The notes: a model not told the origin generated them from the letters alone. A stretch of DNA of 57,204 nucleotides from Altererythrobacter sp. (GCA_031178065.1 JAPSJS010000016.1:1-57204); one strand, 5' to 3'; positions 35,775-44,919 are shown, numbered from the stretch's first letter. Translations and numbers: made by a program.

Positions 35775-37166
35775 ATGATCTTCAGGACGCCCGCACTGGC
35801 TTTGGGGCTTCTCGCTGCCGCGATGGCGGCTCCCGGGACCGCGCAGGATCAAAGCACACCAGGCGTTCAGGACGAGCTGGTGATGACGCTCAACGACGGG
35901 GTCGACGATCCCGATGCGCTGAAGTTCGACTGGCCGATGCTCTCCATCGGTACCGGGCAGTACGAAGCCGGTCCCACCGGCGTCACCGTCATCCGTTTCG
36001 GCCGCAAGGTGCACGGCGCGGTGGACGTGCGCGGCGGCGGACCGGGCACGGTCAACGCGCCCTATCTGGATCTCGGCTACGTCCAGCCCGAACTCGACGC
36101 CGTCGTCCTCGCCGGCGGATCCTGGTACGGGCTCGAGGCGGTCACCGCCGTCAACACCGCTATGAAGGACGACGGCTACCGCGGCGGTCACTGGAACAAT
36201 GTGGGTCTCGCCGTCGGCTCTATCATCTACGATTTCGGCGGACGCCGGTTGAACGAGATCTATCCGGACAAGCGCCTGGCGCAGGCAGCCTATCGCGCGG
36301 CCAGGCCTGGAATCTTTCCCGTCGGGCCTTACGGCGCCGGGCGCTCGGCCATGACGGGCGGCCTGTTCGGGTGCAATGCGAGGTCCGGCCAGGGCGCCGC
36401 GTTCCGCCAGATCGGCGACGTGAAGATCGCCGTCTTCACAGTCGTCAATGCGCTGGGCGTTGTCACAGATCGCGACGGCAAGGTGGTAGCCTGCCACGCA
36501 GGCGCTGGCTGGCCGCAGGATCTGGCTGCGCATGAGCTGCTCAACGCCTCCCCCGCAAGCCTCGGACCTGACTGGAACGGCGAGCGTGCCGCCGAGCCGG
36601 AGCGCAAGAACACCACCATCAGCCTCGTCGTCACCAACCGGTCAATGTCGAGCGCCGAGCTCAAGCGCCTTGCCGTTCAGGTGCACACCTCCATGGCCCG
36701 GGGCATTCAGCCGTTTGCGACCGAGCTCGACGGCGACGTACTTTACGCCGTCTCGACGGGAGAAGTGGAGGCGGGGCCCGGCGATGGCCTCGTCACGGCG
36801 GAGATCGGCGCCGTCGCATCGGAGCTCATGTGGGATGCCATTTTGAGCAGCGTCCCCGAACAACCCTCCGCCCCGCCCCCGCTGCAATCCCGGGGCGAAG
36901 CGTCCGATCTGCAGGGCTTCGTCGGCACCTACCGCTTCAGCCCGGTCGCATCGCTGGAAGTGACGACCGAAGGCGGCCGTCTCTTCGGCCGGGCTACCGG
37001 CGAGCGCGACATCTTCGCCATTCGCAAGGACGAACCGGTGGAGCTCCTGCCGTCGGGATCGAACCTGTTCGTGATCCCGGGCCGCTATCCCTTCAGCATT
37101 CGCTTCGAAGGCAATAAGGCCGTCATCAATCCCGGACGCTGGCAGCAGATCGGCACGCGTCCCTGA
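35775..37166 (+). CDS. secreted NylC-like P1/S58-family Ntn amidase with extra C-terminal domain
   Basis: This 463-aa protein has a signal peptide to about PGTAQD. Residues ~45-357 resemble 6-aminohexanoate-oligomer hydrolase NylC, an Ntn-fold P1 peptidase relative that cleaves itself between Asn and Thr. Shared blocks include YEAGPTGVTVI, YPDKRLAQAA, SGQGAAFRQIGDV, KNTTISLVVTN and AVQVHTSMARGIQPF. By comparison, cleavage would fall at N279/T280, freeing T280 as nucleophile. The supporting residues are all present: K166 (YPDK), N225 (VVN), D319 and D321 (LDGD). A C-terminal domain (about 378-463; GFVGTYRFSPVASLEVTTEGG) resembles the lipocalin-like DUF3471 domain found on some serine hydrolases; NylC lacks it. 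The substrate could be oligoamides, unusual peptides or nylon-like oligomers. Confidence 0.85.
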   Translation: MIFRTPALALGLLAAAMAAPGTAQDQSTPGVQDELVMTLNDGVDDPDALKFDWPMLSIGTGQYEAGPTGVTVIRFGRKVHGAVDVRGGGPGTVNAPYLDLGYVQPELDAVVLAGGSWYGLEAVTAVNTAMKDDGYRGGHWNNVGLAVGSIIYDFGGRRLNEIYPDKRLAQAAYRAARPGIFPVGPYGAGRSAMTGGLFGCNARSGQGAAFRQIGDVKIAVFTVVNALGVVTDRDGKVVACHAGAGWPQDLAAHELLNASPASLGPDWNGERAAEPERKNTTISLVVTNRSMSSAELKRLAVQVHTSMARGIQPFATELDGDVLYAVSTGEVEAGPGDGLVTAEIGAVASELMWDAILSSVPEQPSAPPPLQSRGEASDLQGFVGTYRFSPVASLEVTTEGGRLFGRATGERDIFAIRKDEPVELLPSGSNLFVIPGRYPFSIRFEGNKAVINPGRWQQIGTRP

Positions 37167-37199
37167 CCGCCAGCCGACCCGCGGCGGAACGGGGCCGGC

Positions 37200-37709
37200 T
37201 CAGATAGCGCGCTCCATGTAGTGTGCCGTGCCGCCGTAGCTGGCCAGCGAGCGCTCGACTTGCGCATCGCGAACCACGTCGAAGCCCTGCGTCCGCCAGA
37301 ACTCGGCGGAGTTTCCCACTGCCACGAGGGAGAGGGTTGCCAATCCGCGCGCCCTTGCGGTCGTGACGGCCGAGGTCACTGCCTCGATGGCCAGACCCTT
37401 TCCTCGCGCCTGCGGCGCCAGTGCGAGATCGTGGATGTAGTAAGTATCCGATGGCTCTGGGAGCTCTCCCAACGGCGTATCGAGTGCAGGCGGTGCCTTC
37501 CGCACCCAGGGATGCGAAATAAGGTATCCCAGTGCCTCGTCACGATCCACGAGCAGGCGGCACCCGTCGGGGAACAGCGCCAGCCGCTCCGCGAACACGT
37601 GCTCCTCTTCCGGGTAATCCAGATGGACGCACGCCGCGACCCGGACCACCTCGGGCAGGTCCTCCGACGTCATGGTTCGCCATCGCACTTGCTGAAGTTC
37701 GCCGCTCAT
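37200..37709 (-). CDS. GNAT-family N-acetyltransferase
   Basis: This 169-aa protein carries a GNAT fold. The acetyl-CoA loop is in YYIHDLALAPQARGKGLAIEAV (Q/RxxGxG/A motif, here QARGKGLA), and motif B ends in AEFWRTQGFDVV. GACGGAAGA precedes ATG 37709. Target unknown: members acetylate small amines, antibiotics or protein N-termini. It is convergent with the NylC-like gene (33-nt gap) and divergent from the TBDT gene. Confidence 0.88.
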   Translation of the reverse strand: MSGELQQVRWRTMTSEDLPEVVRVAACVHLDYPEEEHVFAERLALFPDGCRLLVDRDEALGYLISHPWVRKAPPALDTPLGELPEPSDTYYIHDLALAPQARGKGLAIEAVTSAVTTARARGLATLSLVAVGNSAEFWRTQGFDVVRDAQVERSLASYGGTAHYMERAI

Positions 37710-37786
37710 ATCTTCCGTCTAGCGATCCGGCGCATTCATCGCGCCGAGCCTTTCCCGCTTCTAACGTACGGTGCGAGATTGCCCAC

Positions 37787-37807
37787 GTGGTGCAAACGAA
37801 GCACCAC
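37787..37807 (+). promoter_or_regulatory. perfect palindrome GTGGTGC-N7-GCACCAC upstream of TBDT
   Basis: There are 7-bp perfect arms with a 7-nt AAACGAA spacer, about 82-102 nt before the TBDT start and 78-98 nt before the GNAT start. Size and symmetry suit a dimeric regulator. It contains no coding frame of interest. Confidence 0.45.
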
Positions 37808-37810
37808 CCT

Positions 37811-37825
37811 ATGCTATTTTAGCAT
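37811..37825 (+). promoter_or_regulatory. perfect palindrome ATGCTA-TTT-TAGCAT upstream of TBDT
   Basis: A second, AT-rich perfect inverted repeat lies 3 nt after the first. It overlaps the likely promoter region of the TBDT gene and could be an operator or a minus-10 region. The sequence differs from known Fur boxes. Confidence 0.4.
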
Positions 37826-37888
37826 CTGCAACACGCTGGCCCCTGTCATATCCTCGCAAAAAATCACGCAATGCGAGTGGGGGAAGTT

Positions 37889-40015
37889 ATGAGTGGAAAA
37901 TACGGATTCATCTGCACGGCGTCGGTCCTGGCGCTCGCGCAAGCAGCCCCCGCGTTCGCCCAGTCGGAGGACAATCCGGACGCGCTGAACGAGATCATCG
38001 TCACGGCGCAGAAGCGCGAGCAAACCCTTATCGAGGTGCCGATGGCCATCTCGGTGGTCGGAGGCGAGGAGCTCAGCGACCGCGGGATCGAGGACGTCCA
38101 GGATCTTTCTTTCGCCGTCCCGGGCCTAACCATGCGCGAGGATGGGCCCGGCAGCTACACGATCTTCCTACGCGGCCTTGCCAACCAGTCGGGATCGGGT
38201 GCGCTCGTTACCCAATATCTCGATGAAGCGCCGCTGTCCCTGAGCGGCTACGACCAACTCAGCCCCATCGCCCTCGACCTCGCGCGCGTGGAAGTCCTTA
38301 AGGGGCCGCAGGGCACCCTCTACGGGCAAGGCTCGGCCGGCGGCACCATCCGCTACATCACCAACGACCCCGATCCGACGCAAGTCGAGGGCCGCGCCGA
38401 GGGCAAGGTCTACTCTGTTGCGCATGGCGAGATGGGCGGCGGGGTCACCGGTGTGATCAACCTGCCGCTGATCCGCGACGAACTCGCGCTTCGCGTCGCC
38501 GGCAAATACGAGTCCGGCGGCGGCTGGATCGACCAGCCGGAGGCGGGGATCAAGGACGGCAACGGCACCGAACTCTTCAACCTTCGTGCCAAGCTCCGCT
38601 GGTCGCCGAGCGACGCGTTCGAAGCGACGGGCATGGTGCAGATTCACCGGGCGGACACCCGTCTCGGCCTCGGCTTCGAGGAGCCCGACCGCACCGTCGA
38701 CATCGGCCCCGACCGCAGCAAGGTGATGATCCCGAAGGAATTCGACTTCACCCTCTACAATCTCGAGCTGCGCTACGACCTGGGCTTCGCGGAACTCGTC
38801 AGCGCGACCACTTATGTGGAGCACGACCACCAGTACCCGTTCACCTACATTCCCCGCCCAGGCAACTACTCCTACGGGATCGTGGAAGGGAACGACGACC
38901 GCTGGATCGACGCGGACCAGTTCAGTCAGGAACTGCGGCTTTCCTCCGGCGAGGGGCCCTTCCAGTGGACCCTCGGCGCCTTCTACACCAAGGGCGACCG
39001 GACGATGCGCGCCGATTACGAGTACGCCTATGCGGCCGACGGCGACCTCTATTCGGGCGGCGGCGTCCTCATCGATGATCTGTACTATCTCAACGCCTCA
39101 AGCTCCGAGACGATTTCCGTCTTCGCCGATGGCGGCTACGATATTACCGATCGGCTGACCATCGGCGCCGGCATCCGCTATTTCCGGGACGAGCAGACCA
39201 GCCTCATCACGTACGTGCCCGATACCGGCACCACGCTGGAGGCGACCTTCGACTCCATCGATCCGCGGGTCTACCTGAGCTATCGCTACGCGGACCAAGC
39301 GAACTTCTATGCCAGCTTCGCCAAGGGGTTCCGCAGCGGCGGGTTCAACTCCGAGCCGTTCGATCCCTACGATCCGGAAAAGATCTACACCTACGAAATC
39401 GGCACCAAGGGCGCGGCCCTCGACGGGCGGCTCCAGTTCGAGCTGGCGGCGTTCTACACCGAATACAAGGACATGATCCGTCGCCGTTTAACCGAGGTGA
39501 ACGGCGCGTTCCTCGGCGAATCGAGCAATATCGGCAAGGTCGAGGTCAAGGGGCTCGAGCTCGGGCTGGCGACGCGGCCGGTCACCGGCCTCACGCTGTC
39601 GGCGACGGGCGCCTACATCGACAGCGAGATCGTCGAAACCGATGCGGCCGACCAGGTCAACATTCCGGGCGATCCGACCGACTATACGCCGGAGCTGAGC
39701 TTCACGCTGGGCGCCAATTACGACTTCGAGTGGGCGGCTTCCGTCCCCGGCTTCGTCCGCATCGACTACAACTATCGCGATGCCGTGACCTACATCGACC
39801 GGTCGAGCTTCCTGCCGAGCGCCCTGCCCCAGCGGTCCGACAGCATCGGCCTGCTCAACGCCCGCTTCGGAGGGACGGTGCACGGGTTCGACGTGGAGCT
39901 GTTCGCGGAGAACATCACCAACGAGAACAAGGCGATCGACCCCTACCAGGGATGGGCCAACTCCAACCGCACCCGGCCGCGGGTGATCGGGATCGAGGTC
40001 GGCTACTCCTTCTAA
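37889..40015 (+). CDS. TonB-dependent receptor (short type, no STN domain)
   Basis: This 708-aa outer-membrane receptor starts at ATG 37889 (GGGGGAAG upstream). Signal peptide to PAFAQS; a TonB-box-like NEIIVTAQKREQ; plug (about 45-160, with VPMAISVVGGEEL, GIEDVQDLSFAVPGL, VEVLKGPQGTLYGQGSAGGTI); and barrel ending RPRVIGIEVGYSF. ALNEIIVTAQKR plus KGPQGTLYG is the common plug signature of the large sphingomonad receptor group that imports diverse organics as well as iron complexes. The ligand is unknown; nearby NylC-like amidase, POT transporter and amidohydrolase genes make an oligopeptide or oligoamide plausible (inference). A strong terminator follows. Confidence 0.92.
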   Translation: MSGKYGFICTASVLALAQAAPAFAQSEDNPDALNEIIVTAQKREQTLIEVPMAISVVGGEELSDRGIEDVQDLSFAVPGLTMREDGPGSYTIFLRGLANQSGSGALVTQYLDEAPLSLSGYDQLSPIALDLARVEVLKGPQGTLYGQGSAGGTIRYITNDPDPTQVEGRAEGKVYSVAHGEMGGGVTGVINLPLIRDELALRVAGKYESGGGWIDQPEAGIKDGNGTELFNLRAKLRWSPSDAFEATGMVQIHRADTRLGLGFEEPDRTVDIGPDRSKVMIPKEFDFTLYNLELRYDLGFAELVSATTYVEHDHQYPFTYIPRPGNYSYGIVEGNDDRWIDADQFSQELRLSSGEGPFQWTLGAFYTKGDRTMRADYEYAYAADGDLYSGGGVLIDDLYYLNASSSETISVFADGGYDITDRLTIGAGIRYFRDEQTSLITYVPDTGTTLEATFDSIDPRVYLSYRYADQANFYASFAKGFRSGGFNSEPFDPYDPEKIYTYEIGTKGAALDGRLQFELAAFYTEYKDMIRRRLTEVNGAFLGESSNIGKVEVKGLELGLATRPVTGLTLSATGAYIDSEIVETDAADQVNIPGDPTDYTPELSFTLGANYDFEWAASVPGFVRIDYNYRDAVTYIDRSSFLPSALPQRSDSIGLLNARFGGTVHGFDVELFAENITNENKAIDPYQGWANSNRTRPRVIGIEVGYSF

Positions 40016-40037
40016 TTCCCTCCGCCGAACTCATCGT

Positions 40038-40071
40038 GGGCCGGAACCTCAGGGGTTCCGGCCCCTTTTTT
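40038..40071 (+). terminator. Rho-independent terminator after TBDT
   Basis: A perfect 11-bp stem GGGCCGGAACC / GGTTCCGGCCC with a TCAGG loop is followed by CC? no intervening purines and six T residues (40066-40071). It is the clearest intrinsic terminator in the window and lies 23 nt after the receptor stop. Confidence 0.92.
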
Positions 40072-40180
40072 GTCCGCAGATTGGGTCGGCGGCGGAATTC
40101 CTGAAGGAGGTGGGAAACCCGGCCCCTCAATGCGGCCGGACCGCGCGCGCTGCCCTGCTCGCCGCCGGTCACACGACGTA

Positions 40181-40201
40181 AGCCCCGCACGCGGCGGGGC
40201 T
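40181..40201 (-). terminator. hairpin downstream of POT transporter gene
   Basis: A perfect 8-bp stem AGCCCCGC / GCGGGGCT with a 5-nt loop lies 23 nt past the POT stop (minus strand). No T run follows on either strand, so it is only a possible terminator for the POT gene. Nothing else is seen in the gap between the terminator at 40071 and the POT stop. Confidence 0.35.
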
Positions 40202-40223
40202 ACGCTTCTGTCACCGGATCAGC

Positions 40224-41639
40224 TCAGCCTGGTGCGCGGGGGTTCAGCTTCATCGCCTGCAGCAGCCGCGTCTTGAAGACGAAGAGCAGCAACGCGCCGA
40301 CCCCGACGACGGCGGCGTGAATCAGCCAGAACGCCGAGGGCGAGACCGTCTCGTAGAACCTGCCGAGCCAGCCGCTGGCGATCCCGCCGGCGAAGATCGC
40401 GAGATAGTAGGAGCCTACCATCATCGCGTTCACAGCGGGCGGCGCCGCCCGCGAGGTTAGCGCGAGTGCGATTGGACCGACATAGAGAAACGACCAGGCG
40501 CAGATGAAGTGGAATACCACCGGCCACACCAACGCCACGGTGTTCCCGCCGGAAAGCAGCTCGCCGACGGACAGCCAGATCATGGCTGCAGCGAAGACGA
40601 GACAGCCGATCGCGATCTTGGGAAGATCGCCCGGTTCTGCCGAACGCCGCGCCTGAAAGCGCCAGAACCACAGCACGGCTGGCGCGAAGATCAGCACGGC
40701 CAGGGAATCCAGCGACTGGAACCAGGTGACGGGCACCGTCAGGCCCAGAATCTCGCGGTCGACCCGGGCGCGGATCCAGAGAGGATATGTGTTCCAGACC
40801 TGGCTCTGCGCCGTCCAGAACAGCGCGGTAATGGCGAGCATCACGAAGATCGCGGCGATGATACGCCAGTCGCCCGGCGCGAGCCGCGGCCGTTCGCTCG
40901 CACCCTTCCCGATCCTTTCGGGCGGGAGCCAGTGCGCACCGCGCAGGTAGATGACGATCCCGACCAGCATGCCGATGCCGGCCGCGCCGAAGCCGTAGTG
41001 CCAGCCGTAGAGTTCGCCCAGCGTGCCGCATACGAGCGGCGCCACGAACGCGCCAATGTTGATCGCCAGGACGTAGAGCGAAAACGCGGTATCGCGCCGC
41101 GGGTCGTCCTTGGAGTAAAGATCGCCCACCTGGGCGGCGAGGTTCCCCTTCAACAGGCCAGCCCCCAGGATCAGCGCCGAGAGCGCTGGGAGAAACAGGT
41201 TCTCGAACGCCATCAGGAAATGGCCGACCGCCATCAAGGCGCCGCCGAGCAGGACGGCACGGCGCCGGCCGATCCAGCGATCGCCCAGAAGACCGCCAAG
41301 CACCGGCATGAAATAGATCAGCCCGACGTAGAGGCCGAACACCTGCGTCGCGAGCGCCTGGATGCTGAGCGGCCCGAACACCGCCTCTACGCCCGTCCTG
41401 AAGCCTGCGAATCCGGCCACGCCGCCGATGTTCTCCGGCTGGAACAGGTAAGTCGCCATGTAGAGGACGAGAAGCGCCTGCATCCCGTAGAACGAGAAGC
41501 GCTCCCATGCCTCGGTGAAGACGATGAAGGCGAGGCCGCGCGGATGCCCCAGAAACAGCTTGTCCGCCGATCCTGCGTTCCCCCCGTCTCCGTTTAAACG
41601 CGCGATCGTCTGCGTGGTTACGCCGTCTGCTGCCTGCAC
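40224..41639 (-). CDS. POT/PTR-family proton-coupled peptide transporter
   Basis: This 471-aa MFS protein belongs to the proton-dependent oligopeptide transporters. TM1 contains FTEAWERFSFYGMQALLVLYM, i.e. the family ExxERFxYY proton-coupling motif (with F for the first Y). GGLLGDRWIGRRRAVLLGG is the POT motif after TM2, and ILGAGLLKGNLAAQVGDLY is the second family signature. The length is near the usual ~500 aa. The start is a GTG at 41639; an alternative further in is possible because no strong ribosome site is visible. It would carry di- or tripeptides from the periplasm. It follows the TolB/amidohydrolase gene by 34 nt on the same strand, consistent with cotranscription. Confidence 0.9.
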   Translation of the reverse strand: MQAADGVTTQTIARLNGDGGNAGSADKLFLGHPRGLAFIVFTEAWERFSFYGMQALLVLYMATYLFQPENIGGVAGFAGFRTGVEAVFGPLSIQALATQVFGLYVGLIYFMPVLGGLLGDRWIGRRRAVLLGGALMAVGHFLMAFENLFLPALSALILGAGLLKGNLAAQVGDLYSKDDPRRDTAFSLYVLAINIGAFVAPLVCGTLGELYGWHYGFGAAGIGMLVGIVIYLRGAHWLPPERIGKGASERPRLAPGDWRIIAAIFVMLAITALFWTAQSQVWNTYPLWIRARVDREILGLTVPVTWFQSLDSLAVLIFAPAVLWFWRFQARRSAEPGDLPKIAIGCLVFAAAMIWLSVGELLSGGNTVALVWPVVFHFICAWSFLYVGPIALALTSRAAPPAVNAMMVGSYYLAIFAGGIASGWLGRFYETVSPSAFWLIHAAVVGVGALLLFVFKTRLLQAMKLNPRAPG

Positions 41640-41673
41640 CCTTGATCTCCCGCCGGTCCGGCGAAGCCCATCG

Positions 41674-44600
41674 TCATTGATGCGCCCACGCCGGTTCCCA
41701 ATCGATTCCGTTGAAGTCGCGCCCGGTTTCCCAGAAGAACGGCTCGCGCTCGCGCGGGTGGTTGCCGATCTGGTTCATCGTGACGGAGTCGTAGAGCCGC
41801 CCGTTCGCGAGCGTGTATCGCACGCTGTTGGAGTTGCGGATGTCCTCGAGCGGATTGCGGTCGAGCACCAGCAGGTCCGCCAGCTTGCCCGGCGCTATGG
41901 TTCCGATCTGGCCGTCGAGGCCGAGCGTCCTGGCGCCGTTGATGGTGGCGGTGCGCAGAACCCGGTGGTTCGACATGCCCCCTTCGACCAGCAGCCACAT
42001 CTCCCAATGAAGCGCGAGGCCGGTGACCTGGCCGTGCGATCCTGCGTTGATCACCACGCCCGCGTCGTCGAGCGCCTTCATCGACCGTGCAGCGGCGCGG
42101 AAGCCGATGTCGTAGAGCTCGTCCGCCGCGTGAATGGTGGTCATGCCGCGCACGTGCGGCGGTGCGCCGTAGGGCGCGCCGAGCGGGCTGTAGCCGCTGG
42201 TCGTCAACTGGACGAAACGGCGCGCCTTCGGATCCTCCCAGGCGCGGGTGTGCTGGTAGAGGTAGTTCTCCCCCATCAGCTCTCCGAACAGCACGATCAG
42301 CGTCGGCGTCTGCGCGACCTCCGACGCCGCCATGAGCTGGACGACGTCGTCGTAGATGTTCTCCAGCGGCATGTTGTGCTGCAGGTTCGTATGACCGTCG
42401 AGGATCATGGTGATGTTGTTGTAGAAGTGGCTCTCGCCCTCCACATCGACCATGACCCCGGCCTCGCGGCCGGCGGCGAGGATCTGCTGGCGCTGCCGGC
42501 GCATCGGCTGACGGTAGCTCTTGACGATGGCGCCGCCGAGCGCCTTCTTGCGCGCCATCAGCGCATCGGCATCTGCCTGGCTCTCGATCGGAATGTAGAC
42601 CTTGTCGACCTTTCCGGTCCGTCCATAGGCCACCATTCCGGAATCGATCGCGCGCGGACCGGTCATCATCCCGGCCATCGCCATCTCGCGCGTGGCATAG
42701 GTCGCGAGTTCCGAGGTGTAGGGATCGTAGTTGGTCGTCACCCCGTACGCCAGATCGGCATACTGGGTCGGCTGCTTCTCAGGGGTGAGACCGGACGAGC
42801 TGTAATAGCAATTGTCCACATGGCCGTGCATGTCGACGAGGCCCGGCATCACGGTCTTGCCGCTGATGTCGATAACCCTGGCATCGGCCGGCACGTCGAT
42901 CGACGCGGCGGGCCCAACGGCCTGGATCCGGTTCCCGCGCACGACCACCGTGCCGCGCTCGATCACCTCGCCGCCGTGCATGGTGATGATGCGCCCGTTG
43001 ACGAACGCCAGGGCGCCGCTCGGCACGTCCGCTTCTGCGGTCAGCTCGATCTCGGCGTGGACCACGGGCGAGGCGCCCGAGACCGCGCTTCGATAGATGG
43101 TCGGGCCAAGAGCCCAGAGCACCGCGCTCGAATCCGGTGCCCAGGTCAGTTCGTAGCCCCCGAGGCGCCCGAGCGGCTTCGCCCCCTCGGGGGTAATCTC
43201 GACCGGGTCCGCGCCCGGCGCAAACGGCTTCAGATAATATTGCTGCTCGTGACGGAAGGCGATCCACTTGAGATCCGGGCTCACCTTCAGCTCGTTCACA
43301 TCGGCGTGCGACGCGCGCGCATGGATGCGGCGGTCACTTCCGTCGAGCCCAAGGCTTTCGACCTGCGAGACCAGATCATGGCCGGCATAGCTTTCGGTGG
43401 TGAACCAGATTCGCGCCCCGTCGGGCGAGAACGCCGCCTCGATGGCCGGCGGACCGACGTAGTGAGACGGCCCTCCGCCAACATCCGTCCAGTAGATGCC
43501 CGGACGCGCCTGATGGCCGCCGAGGCAACGATCGCCTTCCGCAATGATGTAGAGGATGCGCTTGCCGTCGGGCGAGAATGCCGGAGCACGCAGGATTCCC
43601 GCGCTCTCCACAAGCGTGCGTATTTCTCCGCCGGCATTGTGCACCTTGAGCGTGCCGCCCCGATCATCCTTCCAATCGACGAACGCGACCTGCTTGCCGT
43701 CGGGCGAATAGGCCGGATCGAATTCGGGCAGATCTCCCGCCGTGAGACGGGCCGGCGCGCCGCCGGCGGGCTGGCTCCAGATCCTGCCGAGCGCGTTGAA
43801 GCTCAGGCGATCGTCACCGGGCGCCCAGGCAAGCTGGCGAATGATCCGGGCGCGGAACTCTTCCGGCGCGAGGTCCTGCGTCACGCGCGGGGGCGCGGTG
43901 AGGCGATGAGTGGCCGATGCCGTGAAGGGAATCTCTTCCGTGTCGCCGGTCTCGGTGTCGAGCCGGAGTATCTTGCCGCCCGCCCAGATCGCGAGATGGC
44001 GATTGTCGGGGAACCAGTCGTACTGCGGATAATAGATGCCCTGCCCGAGGAAATCCGCCTGGTCGTCACGGTCCAGACCGGCGAATACCGGCCACTGCTC
44101 GCGCGTCTCCAGATCGTAGAGGAAGAGCACGGTGTCGGTCTTGACGCGCCTCAGGAAGGCGAGCGTGCGCCCGTCGGGCGAGAGGGAGGGCGTTGTGGCG
44201 CTGCCGAATCCCTTCACCAGTTCCTCGACCGCACCGGTGCGAAGGTCGCGCCGCTTGACCGCGTAGTTGATGTGGTTGGCATCGACATAGACGACCGACG
44301 CTGTCGGGGCGGAGACCTTCTCCGTGTAGTACAGCCAGCGCCCGTCACGCCCGAATGCCGGTTCGTGTACGTTCTCGCCGTTCGCCGGTGCGGCGACGAG
44401 CTGCGTGTCGTCGCCCGTAGCGACGTCGTAGAGACGAATCTCGGACGCGTGCAGCTTGTCCGCGCTGTCGAACATCCGCGCCGCAGCGACGCTCTTCCCA
44501 TCGACGCTCCAGGCCGGGCCGGTGACGGCGAGCGTCGTCTCGCGTGAGATCTGGCGAGCATCCGATCCATCAATGCGCGAGGTCCAGATGTTGTCCGCGC

Positions 44601-44919
44601 CATCCTCGTCGCTGAGGTACAGCAGCCTCGTGCCATCGGGGCTGAAACGGGGGCTGCGCTGCATCGCAGGGCCGCCATGGACGAGCTGCGCCCCGCCGCC
44701 ACCGGCAGGCATGACATAGATGTCGTTGAGGAGATCGAAGGCGATCGTCTTCCCGTCGGGACTGACGTCGACGCTCATCCAGGTGCCCTCGGTGACTGTA
44801 ATGTTCACGTCCCGGTGAGGCAGGCTGGCGGGCGGCGACGGCTCGGCGGCCACAGGCGCGCTGGACGTATAGGGAGCAAGCGTCAGGGCGAGCACCAGCC
44901 CCAACCAGGCAACTTTCAT
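41674..44919 (-). CDS. exported TolB-like propeller/amidohydrolase fusion
   Basis: This 1081-aa exported protein starts at ATG 44919 (GGGGAGGGG upstream); longer readings run into the divergent PepSY gene region. Signal peptide to about SSAPVAAE. Residues ~35-640 hold WD40-like PD40 repeats (MSVDVSPDGKTIAFDL, PRFSPDGTRLLYLSD, PSLSPDGRTLAFLRR, PAFSPDGKRILYII, EAAFSPDGARIWFTT). Residues ~680-1070 form an amidohydrolase: GKTVMPGLVDMHGHVDN (HxH metal ligands), then VVINAGSHGQ, and APGKLADLLVLDRNPLED. Such fusions are often annotated as prolidase-like dipeptidases, but activity is rarely tested. Its gene precedes a POT peptide transporter, suggesting periplasmic cleavage of peptide or amide bonds before uptake. 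Confidence 0.88.
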   Translation of the reverse strand: MKVAWLGLVLALTLAPYTSSAPVAAEPSPPASLPHRDVNITVTEGTWMSVDVSPDGKTIAFDLLNDIYVMPAGGGGAQLVHGGPAMQRSPRFSPDGTRLLYLSDEDGADNIWTSRIDGSDARQISRETTLAVTGPAWSVDGKSVAAARMFDSADKLHASEIRLYDVATGDDTQLVAAPANGENVHEPAFGRDGRWLYYTEKVSAPTASVVYVDANHINYAVKRRDLRTGAVEELVKGFGSATTPSLSPDGRTLAFLRRVKTDTVLFLYDLETREQWPVFAGLDRDDQADFLGQGIYYPQYDWFPDNRHLAIWAGGKILRLDTETGDTEEIPFTASATHRLTAPPRVTQDLAPEEFRARIIRQLAWAPGDDRLSFNALGRIWSQPAGGAPARLTAGDLPEFDPAYSPDGKQVAFVDWKDDRGGTLKVHNAGGEIRTLVESAGILRAPAFSPDGKRILYIIAEGDRCLGGHQARPGIYWTDVGGGPSHYVGPPAIEAAFSPDGARIWFTTESYAGHDLVSQVESLGLDGSDRRIHARASHADVNELKVSPDLKWIAFRHEQQYYLKPFAPGADPVEITPEGAKPLGRLGGYELTWAPDSSAVLWALGPTIYRSAVSGASPVVHAEIELTAEADVPSGALAFVNGRIITMHGGEVIERGTVVVRGNRIQAVGPAASIDVPADARVIDISGKTVMPGLVDMHGHVDNCYYSSSGLTPEKQPTQYADLAYGVTTNYDPYTSELATYATREMAMAGMMTGPRAIDSGMVAYGRTGKVDKVYIPIESQADADALMARKKALGGAIVKSYRQPMRRQRQQILAAGREAGVMVDVEGESHFYNNITMILDGHTNLQHNMPLENIYDDVVQLMAASEVAQTPTLIVLFGELMGENYLYQHTRAWEDPKARRFVQLTTSGYSPLGAPYGAPPHVRGMTTIHAADELYDIGFRAAARSMKALDDAGVVINAGSHGQVTGLALHWEMWLLVEGGMSNHRVLRTATINGARTLGLDGQIGTIAPGKLADLLVLDRNPLEDIRNSNSVRYTLANGRLYDSVTMNQIGNHPREREPFFWETGRDFNGIDWEPAWAHQ

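Noticed and set aside
41515-44547. 1010-codon open frame on the plus strand
   Set aside because: It is antisense to the TolB/amidohydrolase gene and encodes Arg/His-rich low-complexity protein with no recognisable fold.
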